Source: Paramacrobiotus metropolitanus (taxonomy: Eukaryota > Tardigrada > Eutardigrada > Parachela > Macrobiotidae). Taken from it: a stretch of 31,060 nucleotides of DNA. Position numbers and translations under genes: made by a program. Each line of letters opens with the position of its first letter. The first letter of the stretch is position 1. The notes under the pieces are model-generated. The model worked only from the letters and a program-made list of their open reading frames with translations. It was not told the origin of the DNA and did not search any database. The DNA lies in assembly GCF_019649055.1 (NCBI RefSeq), contig NW_026570604.1, forward strand, positions 1 through 31,060, written 5' to 3'. Positions 8,547 to 19,173 of this stretch are shown here, in pieces.

Positions 8547-10943
8547 TTAGTTTCCTCTGATAAGTTTCCGAACGCGCTCCTCTTGTGCTGCCTGCTCTAT
8601 CATCAACTCCTTAATAGAGCCGGAGAATGTTTCAAACCAGTTTACCATGGTGGTGCTATCCAGTGTAGACGTTTCTGCAAGAAAGAATAGTGTGATTAAA
8701 ATAATATGTTTGGGGTTATAAATTGCACTACATTGTTTGTCAAAAATCTGTACTGTACAGATAGTACATATTTACACTTTCACGTGGTAAATTGTACAGC
8801 TGTAGCCTCTGCATCATAACTATTACTCTGCATCACCACTGTGCGTCTAATTATTTCGGCGCTTGTACTTGTACTTCTGGATTTTATTTTTAAGCAGGAT
8901 TCTATTCCGGACAGCGCAATGCACAGACGTTTCGCACTTCGGCTAAAATCTACATTTATAATCTGTTATGTAATCTATAATTGTTTTCTTTTCAGAATTT
9001 GCTTAGTATGGAACGAAATGCCGCTTGCATCGTCCATTCAGTCTCGTAACCGCGTTGAGCCTTAGGGGAGCGGCTAAATAGGCAACGCATTCGTATAAAA
9101 TGGCAGAAACTTTCCTTTTCGATACCACCACGTTGCCAACCGTTTTCTGCATCGTTTTCCAGTTTCATGAAACGTTTTAGAACAAAATAACTTGTTCAAT
9201 GATGCTAAGAAAGAATGCGATCGAGCAACATTCACCGATTTTTGGATTACGATTACGAATTACCATGCACCGATTACTGAATGTGATTAGTGCAACGTAA
9301 AACGTTTTTAAGGCACGGGTACTGTACAGATACCTACCCGAAAAGAAAGATTATGTTGCGCTATCCTTTAACCTTTCGCTCTAAATTTCATATTACTTTA
9401 AAACAATCCTGACCAAAGCCAGATTAAGAACATTTTTTTCGTTCGAAGTGAATTCGTTGTTTCGGTGCGACTTTTGTTACCACTCCGCAGTCCACACCTC
9501 CTGTTGTTATTGTCACCGGCACAAAGGCACATTTGACACCTTCAAGTTAGGCAAGTTAAAAGCACCATTATAATATAGTCTTTAGGGATGTGACGCGGTA
9601 CAACCGGTACATGGTACCAAACTTTGTACATGCATGAAAACTCACTTCCGCGCACTTCCAATACTTTTTTGCATTGCTTTATGGCATCGTATAACCAAAC
9701 GATTTGCATATATTTTGGCGTGAAAACTGTTTGAACGCCAACACCCGGTTGGGGCATATAAAATTCTAAAAGTAAAATGGGTAAAACAAAATCCCAAAAC
9801 TTATCAACTTTCTTATTAACTAATTATTATTATTATCTTATTATTATCCTATTACTATCTTATTATTATTATCTTGTTATTATCTTCTTATTATATCATC
9901 TTATTATTTTAATAACTTTATTATTATCTTATTAACCTATTATTATTAACTTATTATCTTATTAACTTATCAACTTATTTTCTTCAAATTTTGAATAAAA
10001 ACCCACACTAGCATGAAGATTGTTGTTACACCAAGCCAGATTTCCACCATTTTTTAGAATTTCAAACTATTTTTTAAATCTTTTTTCTAACATATCCAAA
10101 ACATGTTGGGATCCTGGTTCGATGCAGAAACGGTTTTCACGCATGACGCCCGTTTTTGTGCACTATGCATGCTGACTGCAGTCCGCAGATACAGATATCG
10201 GGAAGAATGTGAACGCTTCGATAGAGCAGACTTTCGACATACATCCTGCATATACGCTTTTGTAGTACGCGACTCGTATATACGAGGTAATTAAGAATTC
10301 TGTCTCTCGTAAGTTTCTGTATTTTGAATTTTGTAAAACATAAGGATAATTAGCTTCTTTAAAATATCAAAAAGAACAAATGTGTGGTGTGTGAACACAT
10401 GCACAATTGAATAGTGAATTGGTCATTACCTGATAATAGTATTCTGATGCGCACGTGAGCTAGCGTGAGCCAGCGTGCATCGTTGTGGATTTGGATACCA
10501 ACAATGTTGAGGTCGTTGGTTATCTTCAGTCGCTCATCGGCAGATATGATAAGCACGTTTGACACTTCCAAGATCAGCTGCTGATTTCTACGCCCCTCGC
10601 TTTCCAGAGCCTGACAAATCGTTCGTCTGATCCAGCGGATAAAGGTATTGCATCCCACTGAAGAGGTTTCGTTATCCACCCGATCCTGCTGCATCGGAGC
10701 CGTCTTTCCCAGATCATGCTCAATAGCGTCGAGTTTGGCTTTTGTCTGTTCCAAACGCATCTTCATGCGGACCAGTGAATTATAGCTGCTCTGCAAAATT
10801 AAGCGATTCAGCGGTTAGATATCACTCCCTCCACAGTCATAATTAGGGGAAAATACTACATCGCTCACCTTCATGTGATCTTTTATCTGTTCGACCGATT
10901 TCTTTTCGGCACGATCCAACTGAGAGATTTCAAGGATCTCCAT
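8547..10943 (-). CDS. Three-exon gene for a 187-residue helical protein of unknown function
   Basis: Coding exons on the minus strand are 10943-10869 (25 codons), 10790-10430 (120 codons plus one base) and 8674-8547 (two bases, 41 codons, TAA). Introns are 78 nt (GTGAGC...TTGCAG) and 1755 nt (GTAATG...TTGCAG). Both junctions keep phase (0 and 1), which argues strongly that the model is real. The protein starts MEILEISQLDRAEKKSVEQI. Residues 1-60 are highly charged with heptad character (MKMRLEQTKAKLDAIEHDLG). The middle has RWIRRTICQALESEGRRNQQ. The end is acidic-basic helical (KELMIEQAAQEERVRKLIRG). No signal peptide or membrane segment is seen. The ATG context (ACAATGG) is good, but the frame is open back to a possible acceptor at 10960, so an upstream exon may exist. 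I do not recognise the family. Confidence 0.7.
9641..9740 (+). repeat. Dispersed repeat copy 1
   Basis: This segment (CGCGCACTTC...AAACGATT...GTTTGAACGCCAA) is similar over about 100 bp, in direct orientation, to 18172-18275. It sits in intron 2 of the gene at 8547-10943. No terminal repeats were found; the element type is unknown. Confidence 0.55.
9815..9976. repeat. TTA/ATT-rich microsatellite
   Basis: Imperfect runs of ATT/TTA triplets with interspersed ATC, ending in TTATTAACTTATC units, occupy about 160 bp of the long intron of the 8547-10943 gene. It is simple-sequence DNA with no evident function. Confidence 0.85.
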
Positions 10944-10959
10944 TGTCAAAGGGAAATGT

Positions 10960-12799
10960 CTGCAAATAATATACAGTGCGGCGATAATTATTATATTATG
11001 ATATAATACTGACTCACTTTACGCCCCATTTTCCAAGTCTGTTACAGTATCAAAATAATGTTTATACCATACGGTATTTTTGCAATATTCTACAATAAAA
11101 CTACGAGTACAGAATGATGTCTTTAAAATTTACATTAAAACATTATCTAGCAATACTGTAAAGCGGTCATACAAAAAGCCGCAGCATACACGAAGCAAAA
11201 AAATCCATAAAAATATGACCAAGTTTTGTTCATGTCTATTTTCTGACAGATTTTAATTCCGTGTAGGTACTTGCTCTTATAAATGGGTACTCGTGATTTC
11301 TGAACAACTGATCACTTTGACTGTACTGTTTAAACAATTGTGCCATGTATACGAAATTGAAGAACGAACAATAACGCGGATGAAGTCAATTCAAACACCG
11401 GACGAATGATATTAACTATGTACTGTATATACCGGTACCGGTATAGTACGCGTAAAACGAGTGAAGTAGAAGATGCAATAACATATCTAATTTATCACAA
11501 TTTTAAATAGTAAGTACTTAGTGTAAAACAACTAAACAAGTAATGTAAAATGACGGCAGTTGCTTAACTTATCCTACTGTCACTTAGCCCATTTATGCTT
11601 AATTTATTATAAGTATCAGGGAAGGCATAATAACAATCAATATTTGTAGTTTGACTACGTAGACTGACAATGAATTTAGTCTTGACTGTACGGAAGAAAC
11701 GTTCAATCAAATTACACATCTCGTAAGAAATGCTTGCAACAGAACAGTATCTACAGAAAGAATAACTGATCACTTGTTTAGCAAATGACAGAGCGTAAAT
11801 TAAAAGTGGTAACAGCAGAGCGGTTAATGTTGTACAATCAGCTTAAGCCTTAATATGGTGTCAATTAGCAGTAACGAATACATCGGCACAAATTCACTAG
11901 AGTACGTTTTCGATTTTTGGCCTCTAAATACGCGACCGAAAGTCGGAAATGACAGCAATGATTTTGGTTGTTTCTGCAATTTGTGAAATGAAAGTCCTTT
12001 TATTAGTCTCGATCAGTGCCGGCTTGACGTCATGTTAGCTGGCTACTGCCTGAATAAAGGAAAAAAAAGAAATAGATTTTTATTAACACGAGTAGCAAAT
12101 TTTGTTTCTGATAAATATATTTTATGAAGTATTATACGTACCAATACTATTAGTATTAGTGTATGTATTAGAATTTTTTTTTATAACATAACACCTACAC
12201 TGGACTTCAAAATGATGTCACATAATATATGTTTTTATCCACCCATATGCGTAGCGCTATATCGCTGTGTTTGAATATCTTTATAAAGTAACGCCACAGT
12301 AAGACCTTGTACGTCAGCTTCTAATATCGAAAACGGACGTGCCCGACGCTCGTAGACTGCATGATAAAAATTCAGGGAGCCTAGGCCTGACACACTGCAC
12401 AGGTTCGCATTAAACATTTTGCACGCGTTTTACGCTTAGCGAGGAGAATAAGAAACTGGCATACCGAACAGTTTTGGGTTTTGTTCCGCCTTCTAAAGCG
12501 ATCTACATAAGTAGTCCCTGTACAACGTGAATGCACTGTCTGTGGTCACCGTCACACGATCCTCGTTACGTGTTAAATAACTACTCGTAATTAATATAAT
12601 TTGTTCCAAACGGAGTCAGCAAGGGAAGAAAATTTGTGTGCATTACATTTTTTCTCATATTAAACTTTTTTGTTAGTAGAACTTCTCCTTAAGGTGCGCA
12701 AATGGACAAATTCTGCTTCACCACCAGAAAATTCTCCAATTTTGGCCCAAAACGGACTTGATTCATATTTTTATTTTTCCGCTTTCATCTCAGCCCCAC
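10960..12799. other. Long non-coding stretch
   Basis: This is AT-rich DNA with no convincing gene. A short minus-strand frame at 12235-12417 (including YERRARPFSILEADVQ) has a fair acceptor (TTTTTATCATGCAG) but was not convincing enough to call. Small palindromic AATACTA-TTAGTATT and CCGGTACCGG motifs occur. Confidence 0.4.
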
Positions 12800-12897
12800 C
12801 TGTAACGTGTAAATCCCAGCCCAGTCTGTCTCCCCGGCTACCACACCTTCAGTTAATTTCATCTTTGCGGTCCCATCCTCATCCCATTTGTGACGGG
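12800..12897 (-). CDS. Candidate exon, unknown gene
   Basis: The minus strand reads RHKWDEDGTAKMKLTEGVV then AGETDWAGIYTLQ, and ends at a CAG/GTGGGG donor (12800/12799). The acceptor (…TTTCAAG at 12898-12899) is weak. The 'TDWAGIYTL' pattern loosely recalls the D-x-G-x-Y strand of immunoglobulin-like domains, too weakly to assign. The surrounding DNA is more GC-rich than the flanks. The plus strand is also open across here (12670-13011), so the strand choice rests on the donor and on composition. No adjoining exon was linked with confidence. Confidence 0.25.
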
Positions 12898-13774
12898 CTT
12901 GAAACCGTAATTTTTGCGCGCCAGTGCCAACAGAATTATTTCACCCATGCACCAATAAAGCCAATCGGGTTCTTCAGGGCACAACACAAATTCAAACTTC
13001 GTGCTTTTTAGAAACAGATTTATTAGCTGTGTAATGTCTGAAAAGTTTAATACTCGTATTTTCACGATCATGCTATGCGCCCTTTTTTAGTTTAATCGTG
13101 TTGCGCGCACCAGCATCGACAGGCTGCATAGTGCCGGTGAAAATATTTTTCTTAATGCCATCATTGCCTAATTTGTCTTTAAAAAAATGAAAATTTTTCT
13201 GAGGGGCGAGCTTTTGACCCGACCCTGGTCAGGTACGCACAGCGGTAATTATTTCTGAAAGAAACATTTGCCGATTGCCTGCAAATAACGGGTCGGCAAT
13301 TCTAGAAAATAGGCCAGTTTTATTGTATCGACTGGACGATGATCCTGTCGAATGCCTATCGGACAATTGCGAAACAACTCATCAGATATTTGTACCCTCA
13401 TGTTATACTTATTAAAGGTCTCCGCACGGTAGAGAAAAAACAAAACTTATCAAATGCGTCCTTCTGTGTTATCTAATTATCGTTTCCAAGTTTGTCATAG
13501 AGCGGCGACTAAATCGAGACTAAACCCAAGACAGCAGCCCCATTTCTTCTGACAAAAGCCACACTCAAACGTTGCTTAAAGGAGGCCGTGGATCGAGATT
13601 CTCCGGCTACATCGCGAATTTTAATAAAAATTATTAATTTGACAATGCTGTCTTTGCATTCGCTGTTAGCGTATCTGCCGGCTCTTTATAGCGTTGATGG
13701 TCTGATATTTTTTTTACCTATTGCGTAGTAATCAGATGGAAAAAGTACCCAGTTTCTACCAGAGTGGCACATAC

Positions 13775-13846
13775 CTTTATTTAAAAGGCTCGCCCGTGGA
13801 CCGTAGAAGCCGTCCCTTGAAAATGGCGTGAAATGATGTGAGGTAC
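13775..13846 (-). CDS. Candidate 72-nt exon, unknown gene
   Basis: This short minus-strand segment is bounded by a strong acceptor (TTTCCTCTTTCAG, ending at 13847) and a strong donor (AAAG/GTATGTG at 13775/13774). It is open in phase 1-1 as TSHHFTPFSRDGFYGPRASL then LNK. A possible next exon on the same strand begins after an AG near 13607 (GESRSTASFKQRLSVAF) and is phase-compatible, but its acceptor is weak. Another open stretch lies at 13249-13443. No family is recognised. Splice-site quality is the main support. Confidence 0.3.
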
Positions 13847-14501
13847 CTGAAAGAGGAAATCCGATAAAAAGAAATGGCAAACTCCGAAAAAATTAAGACC
13901 AAGATCAGACGAAATTAGCAAAAAGTAACTCGAAAATTTTTTAAAAATCGTTGAACATTAACTGCCGCAAAATAAATGAACGGGTAAAACCTGCTTACTG
14001 TAAGACTGCGCAATGGTGCGCAGTAATGTGTTAACAGCAGCGCCCGTATGGTACATACGATAGCAAGCGAACAGGTTGACGCGCAATTTGGAAAATTTTT
14101 TGGCAGATCAAGCAATTTTGTTGCAGTTATTACGGTATCGTTAGGCTTGTACTGATGCCGGCAAAAGTCTCAGACGGCGTGACAAAATAATTAATAATTA
14201 ATAATTTTCCACCATTGGTGGAAAAACGGCGCATCGATCAGCAACGTCACATGCAAAGGTTTTGCATGTTTGTCACATGCAGTCTGGACAACCAAGTAGC
14301 GCAGCTTCCTCTCAGGTCTTATGATGAGATGTTATGTGATTGAGTCACAGAAAAACAATAGCTCACAGTAGAAAATTCCAGCTAAAATTATTGGATGACA
14401 TTTTGGTGATGTGGCATATAGGTATTTGCAATTAAAGCGGGATTTGAGGCTACCATGCTGCAGCCATTTTTATTTTAAATAATACAGTAGTAACAGTACT
14501 G
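13847..14501. other. Non-coding stretch
   Basis: I see nothing beyond a short inverted TAATAATTA-type AT run near 14190 and the inverted pair CCACCATTGGTGG (14209-14221). Confidence 0.4.
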
Positions 14502-14650
14502 TACAAGCTTGTCCGGTAATTTCTTACGAATCAATACAGCGAAATACATAAATTTACGACGTAGTGTAGTGGCAATTGCCATAGGACAAACACAGCGCTA
14601 AATATGTGCTGTTTGTACCTTTACGTAGGAAATTACCGGACAAGCTTGTA
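14502..14650. mobile_element. 149-bp MITE, TA-flanked (Tc1/mariner-like)
   Basis: Terminal inverted repeats of about 26 bp with one mismatch (14502-14527 and 14625-14650) contain CAAGCTTGTCCGGTAATTTC. TA dinucleotides border the CAAGCTTG core on both sides, as expected for Tc1/mariner-type MITEs. There is no coding capacity. A partial, inverted relative lies at 19087-19173. Confidence 0.7.
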
Positions 14651-16303
14651 TATTACAGTGCATACGTGTATGTACTTTTTTTTTATTTTTCAAATACAGT
14701 GCTTGAGAATGCAGTTACTATCGTACGATAATTTTCTAGAGTCAAAGACTTTTCGAAACATATATTTTATCGCCCAGAAAGCGCATTCAATATTTTCAGA
14801 CTCCCACGTTCTGATTTTGAGGTCCACCTGCCCGATGCTGCGCTTTAACACATCGGCCCATATCGGCTAAATTCGCGGCTAGCAAGTACAGTCCTAAACT
14901 CATGGGAATACTATGACGCTTATAGTGAATCCTTGGACAACTTGATGTAAAACCGCTATTAATTTTTATGAGCTAATAATTTTTATGAGCTGCGATTTGT
15001 TACTGATTTTGAATTTTTTTTTCTGCGGCAGTAACGGTATAAGCAGTTGCGTCGTGGAAAATGCCATTATCAGTAAAATCGTTGCAAACCATTTTTAAAA
15101 TCAGTCAACTTTCTCACATTTTTGCGATTGTAGTACCTCAGTAAGATAATACTATGAGTTTACAGTTATAGTCTTTCGTTTTCCATAATGCAAGTGACAG
15201 TAGCGCTGCCCAGGTCCATGATCATGGGTTTTTTTTATGTGCTTTAAGAATTTACACCCAGATTCAGACCATTACTGGTCAGGTGTTAACAAACGTTAAC
15301 ATACCACCACCACCACATCGCCACTCAGACAGATTTAACCATCCAGGTGCATCCCTAACAGTTAAATCCCGCTTTAAGAGGTTGATTTTTATCTGACAAA
15401 AAGTGGATCTTTATGAGTTGACAAAAAGTTAATCATTAAAGCGGGACATTCTGAATATTGATGATTTCGGCCGCGAAATCACTTTGACGTTAATTCTGCT
15501 GATACTTCTAAACACCGCCAGGCGACAGCTGGCTAGCAAACCTGAAACCGGCTTCTAGAGCTAAGTAATCAACGCATTACCCATGTTATAATACCAGTGT
15601 CCAGTTACGAGTTACCAGTTATAATACCAGTAATACATTATTACTAGTTTTAATTTCTGTAAAAACAAAGATTTTCGTAACAATAAAGTTTAAAAATACA
15701 TAACATACAAAAATGTATAATGTGGTGGGAATAGGCAGAAGGGGTGTAAAAAGATGGTGACAACAGCCAATGGCGGTATAAAAAAAATTTTGAAAAAGGT
15801 GGCGCGCAGAGCCAAGATGCGGTGAAAGGTGATGAGAATAGCCAAAGGAGTTGTCAGCGTGATGAGAATTGCCATTTCCAATAAAACAAATCTTAAAATG
15901 ATCGAAAATTTTAAAAACGAGAAAACGCTAAAAATCGTTGGTCTTATTCAAAACCTTACGCCTTGCATCGGATCCGCACAAACGATCACCCACATTTTAC
16001 TGCATTTTCTCTCATAACTGCCCGACATACAGATAGAGTACAATGTAGGACTAAATGGTCGCATAGCCCCCGATACCCAGCATTCTGTACATAGCGGTGC
16101 AGTGTCTTGTACGAAACGGATATTTTTTGAACTCAGTCGTACAGTGCACTGCGCTGCATTCGTACTGAATGTGGAAGATATTAGTATGCGACCATTTTAA
16201 TCTAAACGCTCAAGCGTTGTTTAGGTTATAAAAAACCATTTTTCGTACTGTTGGTAATTTTTCATCGCGTGCGATGCTGCAGTAACTTTTCGTCGCATAA
16301 TAA
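14651..16303. other. Long AT-rich non-coding stretch
   Basis: Short open frames are present (14604-14870 plus, 15690-15881 minus, 15829-16017 plus), but none has supporting splice sites or recognisable sequence. A CCACCACCACC run lies near 15305, and the similar pair GTTGATTTTTATCTGACAAAAAG / GAGTTGACAAAAAG lies near 15380-15430. Confidence 0.4.
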
Positions 16304-16352
16304 AGTTTGGTGTTAAAGATTAATGATAATCATTAATCTCTAACACCAAACT
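16304..16352. repeat. Near-perfect 49-bp palindrome
   Basis: Two 24-bp arms (16304-16327 and 16329-16352) are reverse complements with a single mismatch, separated by one base. The arms begin AGTTTGGTGTTA and turn at TAATGATAATCATTA. It could extrude as a cruciform, or its transcript could fold into an almost loopless hairpin. Confidence 0.9.
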
Positions 16353-17308
16353 AATTTTACAGTTATTGTTATTTTTAAGTATTTTTGCATTATCAGTATT
16401 TCCTATACATGTGTTACTCTTTCATTTAACTCGGAGATGAGGTTAACAACTCAGACCGACTGTGCATCAGTAGGCGCCCTAACAAACCGGTCGCACTAAT
16501 ACGGTATAGCGCTATCCCGATTGCTTGATTGTAAAATAAATTATTTTTCTGATAGTTTTTTATCGTTATCGTTATTTGATTTTTTTTTCTTCCGTAACCG
16601 AAAACCGCTTAGATTTTTTAAATTGGCGTTTGCTTAAGACTTTAAGTACGGGTCGGCATTGTTGTGCTGTTTCTGTTTTTTACCACCAGATCAGGCGCTT
16701 ATCCATCAAACGGTATAGGACAAACTGTCTAGTCTGCAGCCGCCATTGCCAAGTGCATTCGACGGTTTCTGCATTAAAAAAAGCATAATCACTAAGTCCT
16801 ACTATCATATGCGTTACGTCTTAGCCTGACATAGATGTTAGACCTAACCGCCAGACTAAATTGCGTTATTCCAAAACTCGATTAAAAGGCTGTACTGTCT
16901 TCGAGGGTCAATTAGTTCAAACGAGTAAAAGATTCTTATGAAAAAGGAAAATATTATGTACCTGAAAAATACACAAAGAGCTTTTTATGGTTCGCTTAGG
17001 GTAGACATCCACCTGAAAAGTGTTTGAAAAGCACTTTCTAAGTACTTTAAAATAAAAAACGAAACCGTAACCTGGTTTAAAAATGATCTCGATATTCTTC
17101 CGCTTTCACCGCAGCGCACACGTACAAGATGCAAGTTATGTATTTACGTACAAGATGCAAGTTTTGTTCTGAATTATTTTTAAATCATCTGTTTAAGAAC
17201 ACGAAATTAAAAAACTTTTTAGCGGATAAAGCAAAGCATTTTTCTAGCCATTTCCTTGAAGGACGGAAATGGAAAATTTCTACTCGGATATATTGGTTGT
17301 ATACTTAC
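16353..17308. other. AT-rich DNA without a supported gene
   Basis: Short frames (16576-16788 plus, 17129-17350 plus) lack support. A duplicated 'GTACAAGATGCAAGTT' occurs at 17121 and 17149. Confidence 0.4.
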
Positions 17309-17515
17309 GGGATTTGTTTGCCAAATATTTGTTTTTGTAGAATGGCATAACAGAAAACTCCGCAGGCACACTTGCTCAACCCAAGAGCTTATGGGATCCG
17401 CAACTGGCTGCGCAATTTGTTTTGTTGCGGTGGAAGACAGAACGCGGATGGGATATGACGACAGGTATTGGAAGATGACAACTGGTGGTAAATACTGTAA
17501 CAGCAGCGTAGGACG
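17309..17515 (-). CDS. Candidate exon b, unknown gene
   Basis: A 69-codon minus-strand open segment runs from an acceptor with a pyrimidine run (TTTTTTTTCACC…GTGTTCCAG, ending at 17516) to a strong donor CCC/GTAAGTATAC (17309/17308). It is phase 0 at both ends and joins exon a (17573-17700) across a 57-nt intron. The sequence includes LLQYLPPVVIFQYLSSYPIR and WVEQVCLRSFLLC. No domain is recognised. The 57-nt intron is a multiple of three without a stop, so retention would also keep the frame. The plus strand is open over the same interval (17256-17642), so the call rests on the two GTAAGT donors. Confidence 0.3.
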
Positions 17516-17572
17516 CTGGAACACAAATTTGGTGAAAAAAAAGGTTGCTATCATTGAACAACTACAACTTAC

Positions 17573-17700
17573 CCATGCCAGTCTACCCGGAATCGCGTCT
17601 TCTTTTGGCATTTGTTTCCTTGCCTTTTTTTTCATTACGTAGTCCTTTTTGGGCAGTTCCAGGATTTCATCTACGGATAATTTTGTTATCGTTATGTTAA
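17573..17700 (-). CDS. Candidate exon a, unknown gene
   Basis: The 42-codon minus-strand segment reads KLSVDEILELPKKDYVMKKK then ARKQMPKEDAIPGRLAW, and ends exactly at a strong donor TGG/GTAAGT (17573/17572). The acceptor at 17701-17702 (ATAATCAG) is weak. The charged, low-complexity-free sequence looks coding. A following 57-nt intron leads to exon b in phase 0. No family is recognised. It may belong to a larger minus-strand gene whose other exons are not resolved. Confidence 0.35.
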
Positions 17701-17968
17701 CTGATTATCATCATTCCGGTAATTGCAATTGATGGTGAAGACCTAATTTAAAGCAGATACATATGAATGTATGTTTTCGTAATCCGCCACTTTGTCGACG
17801 GAAATTTTGACCTTTAACAAGTCGAAAACACTTAATGCCGACCCATGAAGCCGAGCTAGCGCTATAATACTAATAGTAAATCCGCCGCCTTTGAATACAA
17901 GAAAAGCCAGGTATTTCAATTGAGCAAGTTAATCATACCAAATTTATAAATACTTCTTAAGGTACATT
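17701..17968. other. Short unassigned stretch
   Basis: No feature is recognised between the exon candidate and the tandem duplication. Confidence 0.4.
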
Positions 17969-18094
17969 GTTTGTGTGAGTTTTATCTCCAGTTGGTTTCG
18001 AGGACAGCCAAGGAAAAATGCTCTGTCCCAGGTTTGTGTGAGTTTTATCTCCAGTTGGTTTCGAGGACAGCCAAGGAAAAATGCTCTGTCCCAG
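17969..18094. repeat. Exact tandem duplication of a 63-bp unit
   Basis: Bases 17969-18031 and 18032-18094 are identical (units start GTTTGTGTGAG and end CTGTCCCAG). The unit is 21 codons long and stays open on the minus strand (WDRAFFLGCPRNQLEIKLTQ twice, within a 64-residue frame at 17944-18138). The exact identity indicates a recent duplication or an assembly duplicate. Confidence 0.95.
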
Positions 18095-18171
18095 CTCTCT
18101 TCGTATCGTAAAGGAAACGTAAGGGAAGTGACCCGCACATGATGGTGAATTCGTGGATATCCGCGAAGCTT

Positions 18172-18275
18172 TTACTTTCGCGCACTTCGAGACACTATTT
18201 TTCTTTGGTTTTTGACATTATGTAGTCAAACGATTCGTATACCGGTACAGTGGCATGAAAACCGTTTGAGCGCCA
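18172..18275 (+). repeat. Dispersed repeat copy 2
   Basis: This is the direct-orientation relative of 9641-9740, sharing CGCGCACTTC, the AAACGATT core and the GTTTGAGCGCCAA end. Copy 2 has an extra ACCGGTACAG stretch. The element type is unknown. Confidence 0.55.
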
Positions 18276-19086
18276 AAATTTATTAGCCAATAGCGGTTGA
18301 AGTGCTACCGAAGGCGATCATAAACAGTACCAGTAGGTCAGGCGTCAGATGGCGCCACTGACAATTTTTAGCTCACCGTAAACAGCTTAGTAAAACCTGA
18401 AGAAACCTGAAAAGTTTGCCGGAAAATTTGGTAAAACCTGAAGAAGCCGGAAGTTTGCTAAGGAAAGACCCTATAGCTGTAAAGCTCTTTGGCCACCAGT
18501 CACGATTGCTGATGTACGTACTTTGTATACTTCTACTTGTATGCTTGTATTATGTTGTATACACGGAAATTCTGGCAGAAATTCCGTAAATACAACATAA
18601 TAAATTATAAAGTACACATATTATACTGTTTAACTTTAATTTTACTATACAGTACACGCTCATACTCAGGATTGCACACTCGTTGGGCAGAGCGCTGTTT
18701 TGCTACTGGGCATACCGGTACGTTTAAACATTAATTTTGCTTAGAGATATCGTCGAGCAAGTTTTGTACGCACACGAAAAAAAAGATCTTTTTGAAGTTT
18801 TATCATTTTTTAAGGTAGGAGTAAATCTGCATTTTCTAAAATTAAAATTAGGGTAACATCGTTTTAAAAACTTTCCAGAAGTTAGTAAAGAAAGTAAGTC
18901 TAAGTTAAGTCTCATATTTGAGTCTAAGTTTTTAAAGGGCATTTGCTTGTACAAGTAGAAATAAATTTTCAGTTCCCAAGAAATATTTGTTTAGATTGTA
19001 ACTTGTAAGTAAACATGAATTACATAATCTTGTGTAGTGCCGGACAAGTTACTTTTAAAATGGACTCATACAGATAGTACAAACAA
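18276..19086. other. AT-rich DNA with minor repeats
   Basis: A local imperfect direct repeat (GTAAAACCTGAAGAA at about 18391 and 18431) is present. Short frames at 18537-18734 plus and 18724-18954 minus have no support. Confidence 0.4.
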
Positions 19087-19173
19087 ATCCGTAATTTTTA
19101 TCGTAAAGGTACAGCTAGCACATATTTAGCGCGAAACTGCGCTGTGAACGAACTGCCACTACACGACTTCTGC
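19087..19173. mobile_element. Partial MITE copy, relative of 14502-14650
   Basis: The core CGTAAAGGTACA…GCACATATTTAGCGC…TGCCACTACAC matches the reverse complement of the 14502-14650 MITE. A CCGGACAAG end fragment lies slightly upstream (19040). The termini are eroded, so this is an older or truncated copy. Confidence 0.55.

Noticed and set aside
12670-13011. 113-codon plus-strand ORF
   Set aside because: Composition is not protein-like at its ends, and the minus strand has a donor at the exon-like segment; neither is strong.
17256-17642. 128-codon plus-strand ORF with hydrophobic ends
   Set aside because: Overlaps two minus-strand segments bounded by strong GTAAGT donors; no plus-strand support beyond openness.
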